Of a stretch of 64,000 nt of DNA, positions 44,799 to 53,914 are shown one piece after another (position 1 is the stretch's first letter; every line of letters starts with the position of its first letter). Location: the NCBI RefSeq assembly GCF_004104075.1, contig NZ_QOVK01000022.1, positions 1-64,000 on the forward strand, in the 5' to 3' direction. A model generated the notes under the pieces. The model made no database searches, was not told the DNA's origin, and saw nothing but the letters and a program-made list of their open reading frames with translations. Both the position numbers and the translations under genes were made by a program. This stretch comes from Leeuwenhoekiella polynyae (GTDB lineage Bacteria > Bacteroidota > Bacteroidia > Flavobacteriales > Flavobacteriaceae).

Positions 44799-45422
44799 AT
44801 GGGATTCTTTAAATTTTTATTTAGCAAGACCTTTTTAATGCAGCTTGTGCTCGCAGTACTAGCTCTTGTTATACTAACCTTCGTGCTCCTGTATGGGCTG
44901 CGCGCTTCTACCAATCACGACGAACGCATTGCCGTGCCAGACCTCAGCAAAATGTCTCTGGGACTGGTACAACAAGAGCTTGACAACGCAGATTTAAACT
45001 ATGTCGTTATAGACTCTTCTAACTACAACCCAGACTATCCTACTTTTTCTGTAATAGAGCAAAATCCCGCTGCCGGTAAATTTGTAAAAGAAGGAAGAAA
45101 AATATATCTAGTGCTCAACCCCAGTGGATTTCGTGAGATTGAAATCCCACAATTGGTAGGAAGAACACAACGCCAAGTAGAACCAACGCTTTTGGCTCTT
45201 GGTTTTAAAATAGGCAAAATAGATTACCGCGATCATATTTCGCCAGACGAAGTTTTAGAATTGAGACACGACGGACAAACAATACAAGCAGGTGACGCCC
45301 TGCGTAAAACTTCTGTTATTGACATGGTAGTAGGCAACGGCAAAGGCAGTTATCGCACTTCAGCAGACGCAGCAGAAGATTCTATTAACGAGGCAGATGA
45401 TTTAGAAGATGCAGGATATTAA
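44799..45422 (+). CDS. Membrane-anchored PASTA domain protein
   Basis: A 207-residue protein with one N-terminal membrane segment (about residues 11-34, LMQLVLAVLALVILTFVLLY) and two PASTA repeats outside (VPDLSKMSLGLVQQELDNAD to about residue 107; IPQLVGRTQRQVEPTLLALG to about 180), followed by an acidic tail. PASTA domains bind peptidoglycan or beta-lactam-like ligands. Here there is no kinase domain, unlike PknB. It overlaps rluD by 14 bp, and ddl is divergent to it, which suggests a link to the cell wall. Confidence 0.88.
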   Translation: MGFFKFLFSKTFLMQLVLAVLALVILTFVLLYGLRASTNHDERIAVPDLSKMSLGLVQQELDNADLNYVVIDSSNYNPDYPTFSVIEQNPAAGKFVKEGRKIYLVLNPSGFREIEIPQLVGRTQRQVEPTLLALGFKIGKIDYRDHISPDEVLELRHDGQTIQAGDALRKTSVIDMVVGNGKGSYRTSADAAEDSINEADDLEDAGY

Positions 45423-46443
45423 TACCGAAGGACCAGACGAGCAGGATGATGAATTGTATGAGCATTACAGCTTTACCGCAGGTAAAGGTCAGGAACCTCT
45501 ACGTGTAGATAAATTCTTGATGAATTTTATCGAAAAAGCAACACGTAATAAAATTCAACAAGCAGCAAAAAATGGAAATATCCAAGTTAACGGAGTTGTT
45601 GTTAAACAGAATTACAAAGTAAAAGCTGATGATGTGGTGCGCGTGCTATTTGAACACCCGCCGTATGAGTTTTTATTGACGCCGGAAGATATCCCTCTGG
45701 ATATTGTTTATGAAGACGACACCCTTCTCGTAGTTAACAAGCCTGCCGGAATGGTCGTTCATCCCGGTCACGGCAATTACAGCGGCACCCTGATCAATGC
45801 GCTGATCTATCATTTTGAAAACCTACCGGAAAACAGCAGCGGCAGACCCGGTCTCGTTCACCGTATAGACAAAGACACCAGCGGTCTTCTTGTAGTAGCT
45901 AAAACCGAAGCTGCAATGACCCATCTTGCTAAACAATTCTTTGACAAAACCAGCGAACGGGAATACATCGCTATTGTTTGGGGTAATGTAGAAGCAGAGA
46001 GCGGCACTATAGAAGGTCATATAGGTCGTCATCCTAAAAACCGCATGCAAAACACCGTTTATGAAGATGGTGATCAGGGTAAAGAAGCCGTAACGCATTA
46101 TGCAGTATTAGAGCGTTTAGGTTATGTGACCAAAATCTCATGCAGGCTTGAAACAGGTCGAACGCATCAGATTAGAGTGCATATGAAGTATATTGGCCAT
46201 ACCCTCTTTAATGACGAGCGCTATGGTGGTGATGCTATTTTAAAAGGAACAACCTTTACGAAGTACAAACAGTTTGTAGATAACTGCTTTAAAATATTAC
46301 CCAGACAAGCCTTACATGCTAAGACTCTGGGATTTGAACATCCTAAAACTGGCGAGTGGATGCGTTTTGACAGCGAACTCCCAGAAGATATGGTTGCTTG
46401 TATTGAAAAGTGGCGCAGCTATGCCAAGCATGCTATGGAATAG
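45409..46443 (+). CDS. rluD: RluA/RluD family 23S rRNA pseudouridine synthase
   Basis: A 344-residue enzyme that turns uridine into pseudouridine in 23S rRNA. It has an N-terminal S4 domain (LRVDKFLMNFIEKATRNKIQ) and a catalytic domain with GMVVHPGHGNYSGTL, the motif HRIDKDTSGLLVVAKT with the catalytic Asp, and CRLETGRTHQIRVHM. RluD is the most likely member, but RluC-like specificity cannot be excluded. Its start lies inside the end of the PASTA gene (14-bp overlap). Confidence 0.92.
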   Translation: MQDINTEGPDEQDDELYEHYSFTAGKGQEPLRVDKFLMNFIEKATRNKIQQAAKNGNIQVNGVVVKQNYKVKADDVVRVLFEHPPYEFLLTPEDIPLDIVYEDDTLLVVNKPAGMVVHPGHGNYSGTLINALIYHFENLPENSSGRPGLVHRIDKDTSGLLVVAKTEAAMTHLAKQFFDKTSEREYIAIVWGNVEAESGTIEGHIGRHPKNRMQNTVYEDGDQGKEAVTHYAVLERLGYVTKISCRLETGRTHQIRVHMKYIGHTLFNDERYGGDAILKGTTFTKYKQFVDNCFKILPRQALHAKTLGFEHPKTGEWMRFDSELPEDMVACIEKWRSYAKHAME

Positions 46444-46474
46444 CCTTGCGCTATAAATACTATACCTTTGTATT

Positions 46475-46669
46475 ATGCTAGATTTTATACCCGAAAATTT
46501 ACAATGCATTATAATTGTTATCGTACTGGCAGTGCTTTTTCTGGCAGTAATGGCAAATAACAAGCGTAATCAAAGCAAATTACGTAAGCATAGAAAACGC
46601 AGTTTTAAAGCCGATTATATCGAGCGAAAAAAAGCTTTAGAACGCGAAGAGCAAGAAAAGGCTAAATAG
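46475..46669 (+). CDS. Small membrane protein of unknown function
   Basis: A 64-residue protein: membrane segment at about residues 11-27 (IIIVIVLAVLFLAVMA), then a very basic tail (NKRNQSKLRKHRKRSF) and a Lys/Glu-rich C-terminus. The basic side should face the cytoplasm. TACCTTTG at 46463-46470 looks like a -7 box and ends only four bases before the ATG. No family recognised. It lies 31 bp after rluD and before the cobalamin adenosyltransferase. Confidence 0.6.
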   Translation: MLDFIPENLQCIIIVIVLAVLFLAVMANNKRNQSKLRKHRKRSFKADYIERKKALEREEQEKAK

Positions 46670-46713
46670 CGATTCTACTATTAATTTCCGCTATGCGGAA
46701 TAAAACGATCCCT

Positions 46714-47286
46714 GTGAAAATTTATACTAAAACCGGTGATAATGGTACTACTGCCCTTTTTGGCGGCACTCGTGTTGCCAAGCACAATATTCGTATAGAA
46801 AGCTACGGCACATTAGATGAGCTCAATTCATACCTGGGACTGCTGCGAGATCAGAATATTGATGCACACAGTAAAGAAGTACTGATCAAAATTCAGGAAA
46901 AACTTTTTGTAATCGGTGCAATTTTAGCAACAGACCCTGAGAAAGCAACTTTAAAAAACGGTAAAGAACGCCTGAATATTGATAAAGTAAGTCTTGACGA
47001 TATTTCCTTTTTAGAAAATGAAATGGATACTATGGACGAGCAGTTACCGCCTATGACCCATTTTATACTTCCTGGAGGACATCAAACCGTGTCATTCTGT
47101 CACATAAGCCGTTCAGTCTGTCGCAGAGCAGAACGCCTTGCAACAGCTCTTAATCAGGAAGTTCCGTTTGAAGAAAACGCTTTAAAATATTTGAACCGTC
47201 TTTCTGACTATCTATTTGTGCTGGCACGAATGTTGTCAAAACAGCTACAAGCAGAAGAGATTAAATGGATACCAGAAAAGAAATGA
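46714..47286 (+). CDS. Cob(I)alamin adenosyltransferase, PduO type
   Basis: Transfers adenosyl from ATP to cob(I)alamin or cob(I)yrinic acid diamide, giving the active B12 coenzyme. Seen: KIYTKTGDNGTTALFGGTRV, ESYGTLDELNSYLGLL, THFILPGGHQTVSF, RSVCRRAERLA and LNRLSDYLFVLAR, the PduO ATP- and trimer-interface motifs. I choose the GTG at 46714 because relatives start at this point. An upstream ATG at 46693 lies within a palindrome (tttccgctatgcggaa, 46685-46700). Confidence 0.9.
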   Translation: MKIYTKTGDNGTTALFGGTRVAKHNIRIESYGTLDELNSYLGLLRDQNIDAHSKEVLIKIQEKLFVIGAILATDPEKATLKNGKERLNIDKVSLDDISFLENEMDTMDEQLPPMTHFILPGGHQTVSFCHISRSVCRRAERLATALNQEVPFEENALKYLNRLSDYLFVLARMLSKQLQAEEIKWIPEKK

Positions 47287-47385
47287 TTTTCAGGTTTTCT
47301 CCTAAAAAAATGAAACTTCAATGCTCGTAATCACAAGAGGTTACGTACGTTCTTAAAAATAATTTTGAAATAATCTTCAATTTTC

Positions 47386-47415
47386 TTGGATTTTATGGTA
47401 ATAAATTTATTTTTG
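47386..47415 (+). promoter_or_regulatory. Promoter of the DUF2795 gene
   Basis: TTG at 47386-47388, 19 bases, then TATTTTTG at 47408-47415, a full match to TANNTTTG. The ATG is 23 bp after the box. Confidence 0.7.
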
Positions 47416-47438
47416 CAAAAAAATAAATACGTTAACCT

Positions 47439-47660
47439 ATGTACTGGACATTAGAACTGGCTTCTCATTTGAGCGACGCACCTTGGCCTGCAACTAAAGA
47501 TGAATTGATTGATTATGCGATTAGAACGGGAGCACCATTAGAGGTCGTAGAGAATTTACAATCTATGGAAGACGAAGGTGATTCTTACGATTCTATCGAT
47601 GAAATATGGCCAGACTATCCGTCTGATGACGACTACCTCTGGAACGAGGATGAATACTAG
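47439..47660 (+). CDS. DUF2795 family small acidic protein
   Basis: A 73-residue cytoplasmic protein with MYWTLELASHLSDAPWPATK and ELIDYAIRTGAPLEVVENLQ, the DUF2795 signature, and a strongly acidic C-terminal tail (DDDYLWNEDEY). Widely conserved in Flavobacteriia; function unknown. It has its own promoter and a terminator at 47683-47711, so it is a single-gene unit just before secA. Confidence 0.85.
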   Translation: MYWTLELASHLSDAPWPATKDELIDYAIRTGAPLEVVENLQSMEDEGDSYDSIDEIWPDYPSDDDYLWNEDEY

Positions 47661-47682
47661 ATTTTACATCATGTAAACACAT

Positions 47683-47711
47683 AAAAAGTCTCGCTATGAG
47701 GCTTTTTTTTT
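47683..47711 (+). terminator. Terminator after the DUF2795 gene
   Basis: AAAAGTCTC, loop GCTAT, GAGGCTTTT with one G-U pair, then a T-run of nine. Starts about 22 bp after the stop codon. Confidence 0.8.
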
Positions 47712-47902
47712 GCTTAAATTTGAAACGCTTTAAAAAAGTTTTGATTACCACTATAGTGATTAAATAAGCATTTAAAAATAAACAACCGGTTAATACTGGT
47801 TATTACTTCCGCAGAGCGGAAAAAAACAGGAAATTAATTTCCCGTTAAAAGAGCCACGGGGATCCAGAGACCCTTTGGCGGGAATAAATTTAAATACCAA
47901 TT
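47712..47902. other. Region upstream of secA
   Basis: TAAATTTG at 47715-47722 matches the -7 box, but no TTG stands at the right distance. Palindromic pieces: aaccggttaatactggtt (about 47787-47804) and cttccgcagagcggaa (about 47807-47822), the latter related to other intergenic units. No gene seen. Confidence 0.5.
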
Positions 47903-50900
47903 ATGGGATTATTAGACAAAGTATTAAAGGTATTTGTAGGAGACAAATCTAAACAGGATGTCGCCGCAATTCAACCTATTGTAGATCAGATAAAAAGTTT
48001 TGAAGCTGCTCTTGAAAAATTGTCTCACGATGAACTCAGGCAAAAGACCACAGCGTTTAAAGCCAAAATAGCTGCTGCTCTTGCAGATACAAATGCTAAG
48101 CTACTCGCCCTTGAGAAAGAAGCAGACGAGACTGACGATATAGACCGCAAAGAAGAAATTTATGCTGAAATCGACAAGCTTAAAGACGAATCTTACTCAA
48201 TAAGTGAAGGGGTTCTCAACGAAATACTGCCTGAGGCATTTGCTGTTGTAAAAGAAACCGCAAAACGATTTTTCCACAATCCTCAAATCAAAGTTACAGC
48301 AAGTGCCTTTGACCGTGAGCTTAGCGCAGAACAAGCTTACGTTCAACTTGAAGGTGATGATGCCATTTGGTCTAACAGCTGGGATGCTGCAGGAAAACCA
48401 ATAACCTGGGATATGATTCACTATGATGTGCAGCTTATAGGTGGTGTTGCAATGCATCAAGGTAAAATTGCAGAGATGCAAACAGGTGAGGGTAAAACAT
48501 TGGTTGCTACCCTTCCGGTTTATCTCAATGCCTTAACCGGAAACGGAGTTCACCTTGTTACTGTTAACGATTATCTTGCAAAACGAGATAGCGCATGGAT
48601 GGCTCCTTTGTTTAACTTTCACGGTTTAACCGTAGACTGTATTGATTATCACAAACCCAATTCTGCAGCACGTCGTAAGGCCTATGCAGCAGATATCACC
48701 TATGGAACTAATAATGAATTTGGTTTTGACTACCTGCGTGATAATATGGCGCACGCACCCAATGATTTGGTACAGCGCGCTCCTAACTATGCCATTGTAG
48801 ATGAAGTCGACTCGGTATTAGTAGATGATGCGCGTACACCCTTGATTATTTCAGGTCCTGTACCAAAAGGAGATCAACACGAGTTTGACGCTTTAAAACC
48901 TAAAATTGACAGCATCGTAAGCCTTCAACGTCAGCAATTAACAAGTGTATTAGCGGAAGCTAAAAAACTTATTGCTGCTGGAGATTCTAAAGAAGGAGCT
49001 ATAAAATTATTACGGGTTTACAGAGGTCTTCCTAAAAACAAAGCACTTATAAAATATTTAAGTGAAGATGGGATTCGTCAACTTTTACAGAAGACCGAAA
49101 ACCACTATATGCAAGACAACAATCGCGAAATGCACGTGATTGATGAAGATCTGTATTTCACTATAGATGAAAAGAACAATCAGATAGAACTGACTGATAA
49201 GGGTATTGACCACCTTTCTGGTAAAGACGATCCTAACTTCTTTATCATGCCAGAAATGGGTGTTGAGATCAGCAAGATCGAGAATGCCAACTTATCTCCA
49301 GAAGAAGAAGCTGAGAAAAAAGAAGAACTTTTTAGAGAATTCAGCGTTAAGAGTGAGCGTATTCACACGATGAATCAATTGCTTAAGGCATACACCTTGT
49401 TTGAGAAAGACACCGAGTATGTGGTGATGGATAATAAAGTGAAAATCGTTGACGAGCAAACCGGTCGTATTATGGATGGGCGTCGTTATAGCGATGGCTT
49501 ACACCAGGCGATCGAAGCAAAAGAAAATGTAAAGATTGAAGATGCGACCCAAACTTTTGCAACAGTAACCCTTCAGAATTACTTTAGAATGTACCGCAAA
49601 TTGAGTGGTATGACGGGTACTGCGGTAACTGAAGCCGGTGAATTATGGGAAATCTATAAACTTGATGTTGTTGAAATCCCTACAAATCGTCCTATCGCCC
49701 GTGATGATAAAGATGACAAGGTTTACAAAACCAAGCGTGAAAAATACAACGCTGTTATTGACGAAGTTCAGCATCTTGTTGAACAGAACAGACCGGTACT
49801 TATCGGTACAACATCCGTAGAGATTTCAGAATTATTGGGACGTATGCTTTCATTAAGAAAGATTCCTCATAATGTATTGAATGCGAAACTCCATAAAAAA
49901 GAGGCTGATATTGTTGCTGATGCGGGTAACTCTGGTCAGGTAACAATCGCTACAAACATGGCGGGTCGTGGAACCGATATTAAACTAAGTAAAGAAGTAA
50001 AAGAAGCAGGAGGTCTGGCCATTATAGGTACAGAACGTCACGATTCACGTCGTGTTGACCGCCAGTTAAGAGGGCGTTCTGGTCGTCAGGGAGATCCGGG
50101 CAGTTCACAGTTTTATGTGTCTCTTGAAGACAACCTGATGCGCTTGTTTGGTTCTGAACGTATCGCTAAAATGATGGACCGAATGGGGCTTCAGGAAGGT
50201 GAAGTGATTCAGCATGGAATGATCTCAAAATCTATTGAACGAGCTCAGAAGAAAGTGGAAGAAAATAACTTTGGGGTTCGTAAGCGTTTGCTTGAGTATG
50301 ATGATGTGATGAACGCACAACGTGAAGTTATTTACAAGCGTCGTTACCACGCGTTATTTGGAGAGCGTCTGCGTGTAGATATTGCAAATATGATCTACGA
50401 CACTTCAGAAGTGATTGCTGAGACCAATAAAATGGCTCAGGACTTTAAGAATTTTGAATTTGAATTGATCCGTTTCTTCTCAATGAGTAGTCCGGTTGAT
50501 GAAGCAGAATTTGGTAGTTCTTCAGCAAAACAACTTGCCGTAAAAGTGTATGATGCTGCGCTAAAACATTATAGAGAAAAAATGGAGCGTAATGCAGCAA
50601 TTGCATTTCCTATCATTAGTAATGTTTACGAAAATCCAGACAGCAACTACGAACGTATCGTGGTTCCTTTCTCTGACGGAAACAAAGAACTCAAAGTGGT
50701 TACAAACCTAAAAGAGGCTTATGAATCTCAAGGGAAACAACTTATCACAGACTTTGAGAAAAACATTACTCTTGCCATTATAGATGATGCGTGGAAAACG
50801 CATTTACGCAAGATGGATGAATTGAAGCAGAGTGTACAGTTAGCGGTTCACGAACAAAAAGATCCATTATTGATCTATAAGTTTGAAGCTTTTGAACTCT

Positions 50901-51265
50901 TCAAACAAATGATGGATCAAGTGAATAAAGATGTGATCTCATTCTTGTTTAAGGGAGAGCTTCCGGTTCAACAGCAAAATCAGATACGCGAAGCGCGCCA
51001 GATTCAGCAAAAAGAACAGACACAAACATCAAAAGAAGAAATCCCCAATCTTGACGAGCGTGCTGCACAAAGCAGAGCTGCCAGCGGTAATACACAAGCA
51101 CAACGTCAGCAAATTACCGAAACCATTACGCGGGAGCGACCTAAAATAGGCCGTAACGACAAAGTGACGATAAAACACGTCATGAATGGCGAAAATAAAA
51201 CAATGAAGTTTAAACAAGCTATTCCTCTTCTTGATAAAGGAGATTGGGTGCTTGTAGATGAGTAA
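47903..51265 (+). CDS. secA: Preprotein translocase ATPase SecA
   Basis: ATPase motor of the Sec export pathway. The 1120 residues carry AEMQTGEGKTLVATLP (Walker A), AIVDEVDSVLVDDARTPLII (DEVD box), TNMAGRGTDIKLS, RQLRGRSGRQGDPGSSQFYV and, near the C-terminus, DDAWKTHLRKMDELKQSV. Typical Bacteroidota SecA is this long because of insertions in the preprotein-binding part. The C-terminal zinc motif (CxCx8CH) of E. coli SecA is absent; the protein ends LLDKGDWVLVDE. Followed by a good terminator. Confidence 0.98.
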   Translation: MGLLDKVLKVFVGDKSKQDVAAIQPIVDQIKSFEAALEKLSHDELRQKTTAFKAKIAAALADTNAKLLALEKEADETDDIDRKEEIYAEIDKLKDESYSISEGVLNEILPEAFAVVKETAKRFFHNPQIKVTASAFDRELSAEQAYVQLEGDDAIWSNSWDAAGKPITWDMIHYDVQLIGGVAMHQGKIAEMQTGEGKTLVATLPVYLNALTGNGVHLVTVNDYLAKRDSAWMAPLFNFHGLTVDCIDYHKPNSAARRKAYAADITYGTNNEFGFDYLRDNMAHAPNDLVQRAPNYAIVDEVDSVLVDDARTPLIISGPVPKGDQHEFDALKPKIDSIVSLQRQQLTSVLAEAKKLIAAGDSKEGAIKLLRVYRGLPKNKALIKYLSEDGIRQLLQKTENHYMQDNNREMHVIDEDLYFTIDEKNNQIELTDKGIDHLSGKDDPNFFIMPEMGVEISKIENANLSPEEEAEKKEELFREFSVKSERIHTMNQLLKAYTLFEKDTEYVVMDNKVKIVDEQTGRIMDGRRYSDGLHQAIEAKENVKIEDATQTFATVTLQNYFRMYRKLSGMTGTAVTEAGELWEIYKLDVVEIPTNRPIARDDKDDKVYKTKREKYNAVIDEVQHLVEQNRPVLIGTTSVEISELLGRMLSLRKIPHNVLNAKLHKKEADIVADAGNSGQVTIATNMAGRGTDIKLSKEVKEAGGLAIIGTERHDSRRVDRQLRGRSGRQGDPGSSQFYVSLEDNLMRLFGSERIAKMMDRMGLQEGEVIQHGMISKSIERAQKKVEENNFGVRKRLLEYDDVMNAQREVIYKRRYHALFGERLRVDIANMIYDTSEVIAETNKMAQDFKNFEFELIRFFSMSSPVDEAEFGSSSAKQLAVKVYDAALKHYREKMERNAAIAFPIISNVYENPDSNYERIVVPFSDGNKELKVVTNLKEAYESQGKQLITDFEKNITLAIIDDAWKTHLRKMDELKQSVQLAVHEQKDPLLIYKFEAFELFKQMMDQVNKDVISFLFKGELPVQQQNQIREARQIQQKEQTQTSKEEIPNLDERAAQSRAASGNTQAQRQQITETITRERPKIGRNDKVTIKHVMNGENKTMKFKQAIPLLDKGDWVLVDE

Positions 51266-51291
51266 GATAATAACTCATAATAATCATATTG

Positions 51292-51325
51292 AAAGGCTTG
51301 CGTTATCGCAGGCCTTTTTCTTTTA
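51292..51325 (+). terminator. Terminator after secA
   Basis: AAAGGCTTGCG, loop TTAT, CGCAGGCCTTT: 11 pairs (one G-U) followed by TTTTCTTTT. Starts 27 bp after the secA stop. Confidence 0.88.
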
Positions 51326-51494
51326 AATCCACCCCAACAAGATTCTACCTAAAAAAACCTATAAATATTTATTAAACCTGTTGCCAATCTTTGTTAATAG
51401 ATAATTTGACTACGATAATAAAATATAGTTTTAGATAATAATTGCTGAGTTGAATTTTGTTTTTCAATTCTTCGAATACTAGTATCTATTATCT

Positions 51495-52208
51495 ATGACA
51501 ACTACCGAAATACCAGAAACATCCATACCGCTTAAATCCAAATCCAGGTCTACCCCTTATTATAAGATGTTTGAAGATTTCATTTTAAAGAATGATCATC
51601 CGTGCATTATGGCCCAAACCACATTCAAACAAAAGTCAGTCAATTTTGAGGTGTTTCAAGAGCGCCTTGACTCAGATTCGGTAACTTCAAGATTATTAGT
51701 TGCTGTCAAAAATTACATAGAATCTTATCAGTTTGAAAACAATGATTTTGAAACACTAATTGCTGTATTTCCTAATCACCCAAGAGAAGATGAGCGTCGT
51801 TTTGAAAAAGCACTATGGAAACAACTACAATCATTGCACGAGCTGGACACTAAAGACTGGGATACTTCAGTGAGTAGTGATCCTAATGACACGAAGTTTA
51901 GCTTTAGTCTTAACGGCGTTTCATTTTATATTGTAGGGATGCATCCTGATAGCTCCAGAAATGCGCGTAAAGCTCCATTTGCGACTTTGGTATTCAATCT
52001 ACATTGGCAGTTCGAAAAATTAAGAACGATGAATGTTTATGATAATGTAAGAGATCGTATTCGAAAACGCGATTCCGAAACGAATGGCAGTATTAACCCG
52101 ATGCTTAAAGATTTTGGTAAACAAAGTGAAGCCAAACAATATAGCGGAAGAGCTGTTGATAATTCTTGGAAATGCCCCTTTCTAAATAAAAATGTAGAAA
52201 TCAGATAA
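51495..52208 (+). CDS. YqcI/YcgG family, GntA-like haem-dependent N-hydroxylase homologue
   Basis: A 237-residue cytoplasmic protein of the YqcI/YcgG family. Seen: HPCIMAQTTFKQKSV (about residues 35-49), LIAVFPNHPREDERRFEKAL, the conserved GMHPDSSRNARKAPFATLVF (residues about 149-168), and WKCPFLNK near the end. The best-studied relative, GntA of guanitoxin biosynthesis, is a haem enzyme that N-hydroxylates a cyclic guanidine. Activity here is inferred from family only. It lies 3 bp before a DUF1989 gene, so they form a two-gene unit. Confidence 0.8.
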   Translation: MTTTEIPETSIPLKSKSRSTPYYKMFEDFILKNDHPCIMAQTTFKQKSVNFEVFQERLDSDSVTSRLLVAVKNYIESYQFENNDFETLIAVFPNHPREDERRFEKALWKQLQSLHELDTKDWDTSVSSDPNDTKFSFSLNGVSFYIVGMHPDSSRNARKAPFATLVFNLHWQFEKLRTMNVYDNVRDRIRKRDSETNGSINPMLKDFGKQSEAKQYSGRAVDNSWKCPFLNKNVEIR

Positions 52209-52211
52209 CTC

Positions 52212-52820
52212 ATGAGTGACTTAATTACCATTGCAAAACAAACAGGAAGTGCCTTTAGACTTAAAAAAGGACAACTGCTGAAAGTAATAGATCCACAAGG
52301 TGGCCAGGTAAGTGATCTTGTTCTTTTTAATGAAGCTGATGTTCGAGAAAAAATTTCCGCAGGAAAAACGATGGATTTCGAAGAATCTATACTGATTTCT
52401 GAAAATAATTTTCTGTGGAGCAACCGCAGCAGAAAAATGATGAAAATCATTAAAGACACAAATGGTCGCAATGATATCTTACTCGCACCTTGTAGCCCGG
52501 AAACCTTTGAGATAATGTATGATCACAAGGGGTATCACCCCAGTTGTTTTGAGAATCTACATACCAACTTGGAAAATTTCGGAATTACACCAGACGACAT
52601 TCCCACAGCATTCAATATTTTTATGAATGTTCAATTTGAACCAGATGGTAAACTTTCGGTTTTACCTCCTACCAGTACAGCTGGTGATTATGTCCTTCTT
52701 GAAGCTCAAATGGATCTTATAATCGGAATGACAGCCTGTAGTGCAGAAGACAGCAATGGAGGTACTTTTAAACCCATTCAATATCAAATTTTAGGATCAG
52801 AGGACAAGCCTAAAAATTAA
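52212..52820 (+). CDS. DUF1989 / urea carboxylase-associated family protein
   Basis: A 202-residue protein of the DUF1989 family. It contains KKGQLLKVIDPQGGQVSDLV, NNFLWSNRSRKMMKII, YHPSCFENLHTNLENFG, FNIFMNVQFEPDGKL and AGDYVLLEAQMDLIIGMTAC, in the expected order, with conserved Cys and His that may bind a metal. In guanidine degraders, paired DUF1989 proteins act as carboxyguanidine deiminase next to a biotin carboxylase. No such carboxylase is visible here, and only one DUF1989 protein is present. Its partner is the GntA-like gene 3 bp upstream. Confidence 0.85.
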   Translation: MSDLITIAKQTGSAFRLKKGQLLKVIDPQGGQVSDLVLFNEADVREKISAGKTMDFEESILISENNFLWSNRSRKMMKIIKDTNGRNDILLAPCSPETFEIMYDHKGYHPSCFENLHTNLENFGITPDDIPTAFNIFMNVQFEPDGKLSVLPPTSTAGDYVLLEAQMDLIIGMTACSAEDSNGGTFKPIQYQILGSEDKPKN

Positions 52821-52870
52821 TCAAAAACGGTATTGTATATTCTTTACATAAACTTAATATTGCAGCCTTT

Positions 52871-52898
52871 TTGAGCTATGTGAATACCGCTAGCTTTG
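52871..52898 (+). promoter_or_regulatory. Promoter of the 52919 hypothetical gene
   Basis: TAGCTTTG at 52891-52898 matches the -7 box, with TTG 17 bases upstream (52871-52873), slightly short spacing. Transcription would start near 52905, which fits a start codon at 52919. Confidence 0.55.
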
Positions 52899-52918
52899 TC
52901 ACCTAAAATTATATTATA

Positions 52919-53275
52919 TTGTTTTCTAAAGAACGTCTACACAACGAGTTATTACAGTCTACAAATATGACTGCAGTAGAATTACGCGCTTGGTTACGCA
53001 CCGATATTGCGCCTATTACTGTGGCCAATTATAAAGATGCTCCATCACTGGATCAATCTAACAGATTGCTGATGATTCTAATGAAATCTACAGACGAACT
53101 AACCAAAACAGATTGCTTTTTTATTCAGAGTATTTTGCAACGCATTAAATACCTTAAAAATAATCGCAGTACTGATCGTTATGCAAGGTTAGACTGGGAA
53201 AACAGCCTGCGCAATTTAGGCTACGATATCAAAAAGCAGGTTAAAACTATTAAAAAGGCTAAAGCTTATTACTAG
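52919..53275 (+). CDS. Conserved-looking hypothetical protein
   Basis: A 118-residue soluble, mostly helical, basic protein (SLDQSNRLLMILMKSTDEL, QSILQRIKYLKNNRS, LRNLGYDIKKQVKTIKKAKA). No family recognised. The start is uncertain: TTG 52919 follows the promoter by 20 bp and gives an N-terminus MFSKERLHNELLQS that looks natural; ATG 52967 would remove 16 residues. Stand-alone gene, no signal peptide. Confidence 0.6.
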   Translation: MFSKERLHNELLQSTNMTAVELRAWLRTDIAPITVANYKDAPSLDQSNRLLMILMKSTDELTKTDCFFIQSILQRIKYLKNNRSTDRYARLDWENSLRNLGYDIKKQVKTIKKAKAYY

Positions 53276-53349
53276 GCTTTTATCAGTTACAAGTGCTTTA
53301 CTTTTTACAGGATTTGCAGTACCTTCATCTTTTATATTGAAGGGCATCT

Positions 53350-53826
53350 ATGAATAATTATCAACTTGAATTAAAATGGGCTGCTATCTACACCGTCTTT
53401 TTATTGGTGTGGATGATCTTTGAACGGCTTATGGGTTGGCACGATGCACATATAGATAGGCATCACATCTATACCCTTATATTCTACATTCCGGCGGCAG
53501 TGCTCTACTATTGTGCTTTGAGCGACAAACGCAATAATTTTTACGGCGGAATCATTAGTTTTCAACAAGCCTTCATATCAGGGCTTATTTTTACTGTATT
53601 TATAGCTGTACTGGCAGCTCCCGCCCAATACATCATAAGCACATTTATTACGCCTTATTATTTTGAAAATGTCATTGCCTATGCCATTGAAACCGGAAAA
53701 ACTTCTCCTGAAGAAGCCGAAGGTTTTTTCAATCTACAGAGCTACATTATACAGGCTGTGGTAAGTAGTCTTACTTTTGGCTTGGTCTTTAGTGCTTTGG
53801 TAGCACTTGTAGTAAAAAGAAAATAA
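53350..53826 (+). CDS. DUF4199 family membrane protein
   Basis: A 158-residue protein with four membrane segments (about residues 9-25, 42-58, 74-100 and 135-155). The features AAIYTVFLLVWMIFERLMG, then GGIISFQQAFISGLIFTVF and TSPEEAEGFFNLQSYIIQA, are those of DUF4199, a family found mainly in Bacteroidota. Function unknown. It has no operon partner. Confidence 0.82.
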   Translation: MNNYQLELKWAAIYTVFLLVWMIFERLMGWHDAHIDRHHIYTLIFYIPAAVLYYCALSDKRNNFYGGIISFQQAFISGLIFTVFIAVLAAPAQYIISTFITPYYFENVIAYAIETGKTSPEEAEGFFNLQSYIIQAVVSSLTFGLVFSALVALVVKRK

Positions 53827-53902
53827 GCATTCTCCATATTAAATTCTCTAATATCAAACAAACAAGGACCCGCAGAATTTTCTTTGGGAAATTTGCTTCA
53901 TT

Positions 53903-53910
53903 TATCTTTG
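53903..53910 (+). promoter_or_regulatory. -7 box directly before the HAD gene
   Basis: TATCTTTG, a full -7 match, ends four bases before the ATG at 53915; TTTG lies 16 bases upstream (53883-53886). If used, the mRNA would start at or near the ATG and be leaderless. Confidence 0.5.
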
Positions 53911-53914
53911 TAAA

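Noticed and set aside
46693-46713. ATG start for the cobalamin adenosyltransferase
   Set aside because: The ATG is inside a tttccgctatgcggaa palindrome, and relatives start at the position of GTG 46714.
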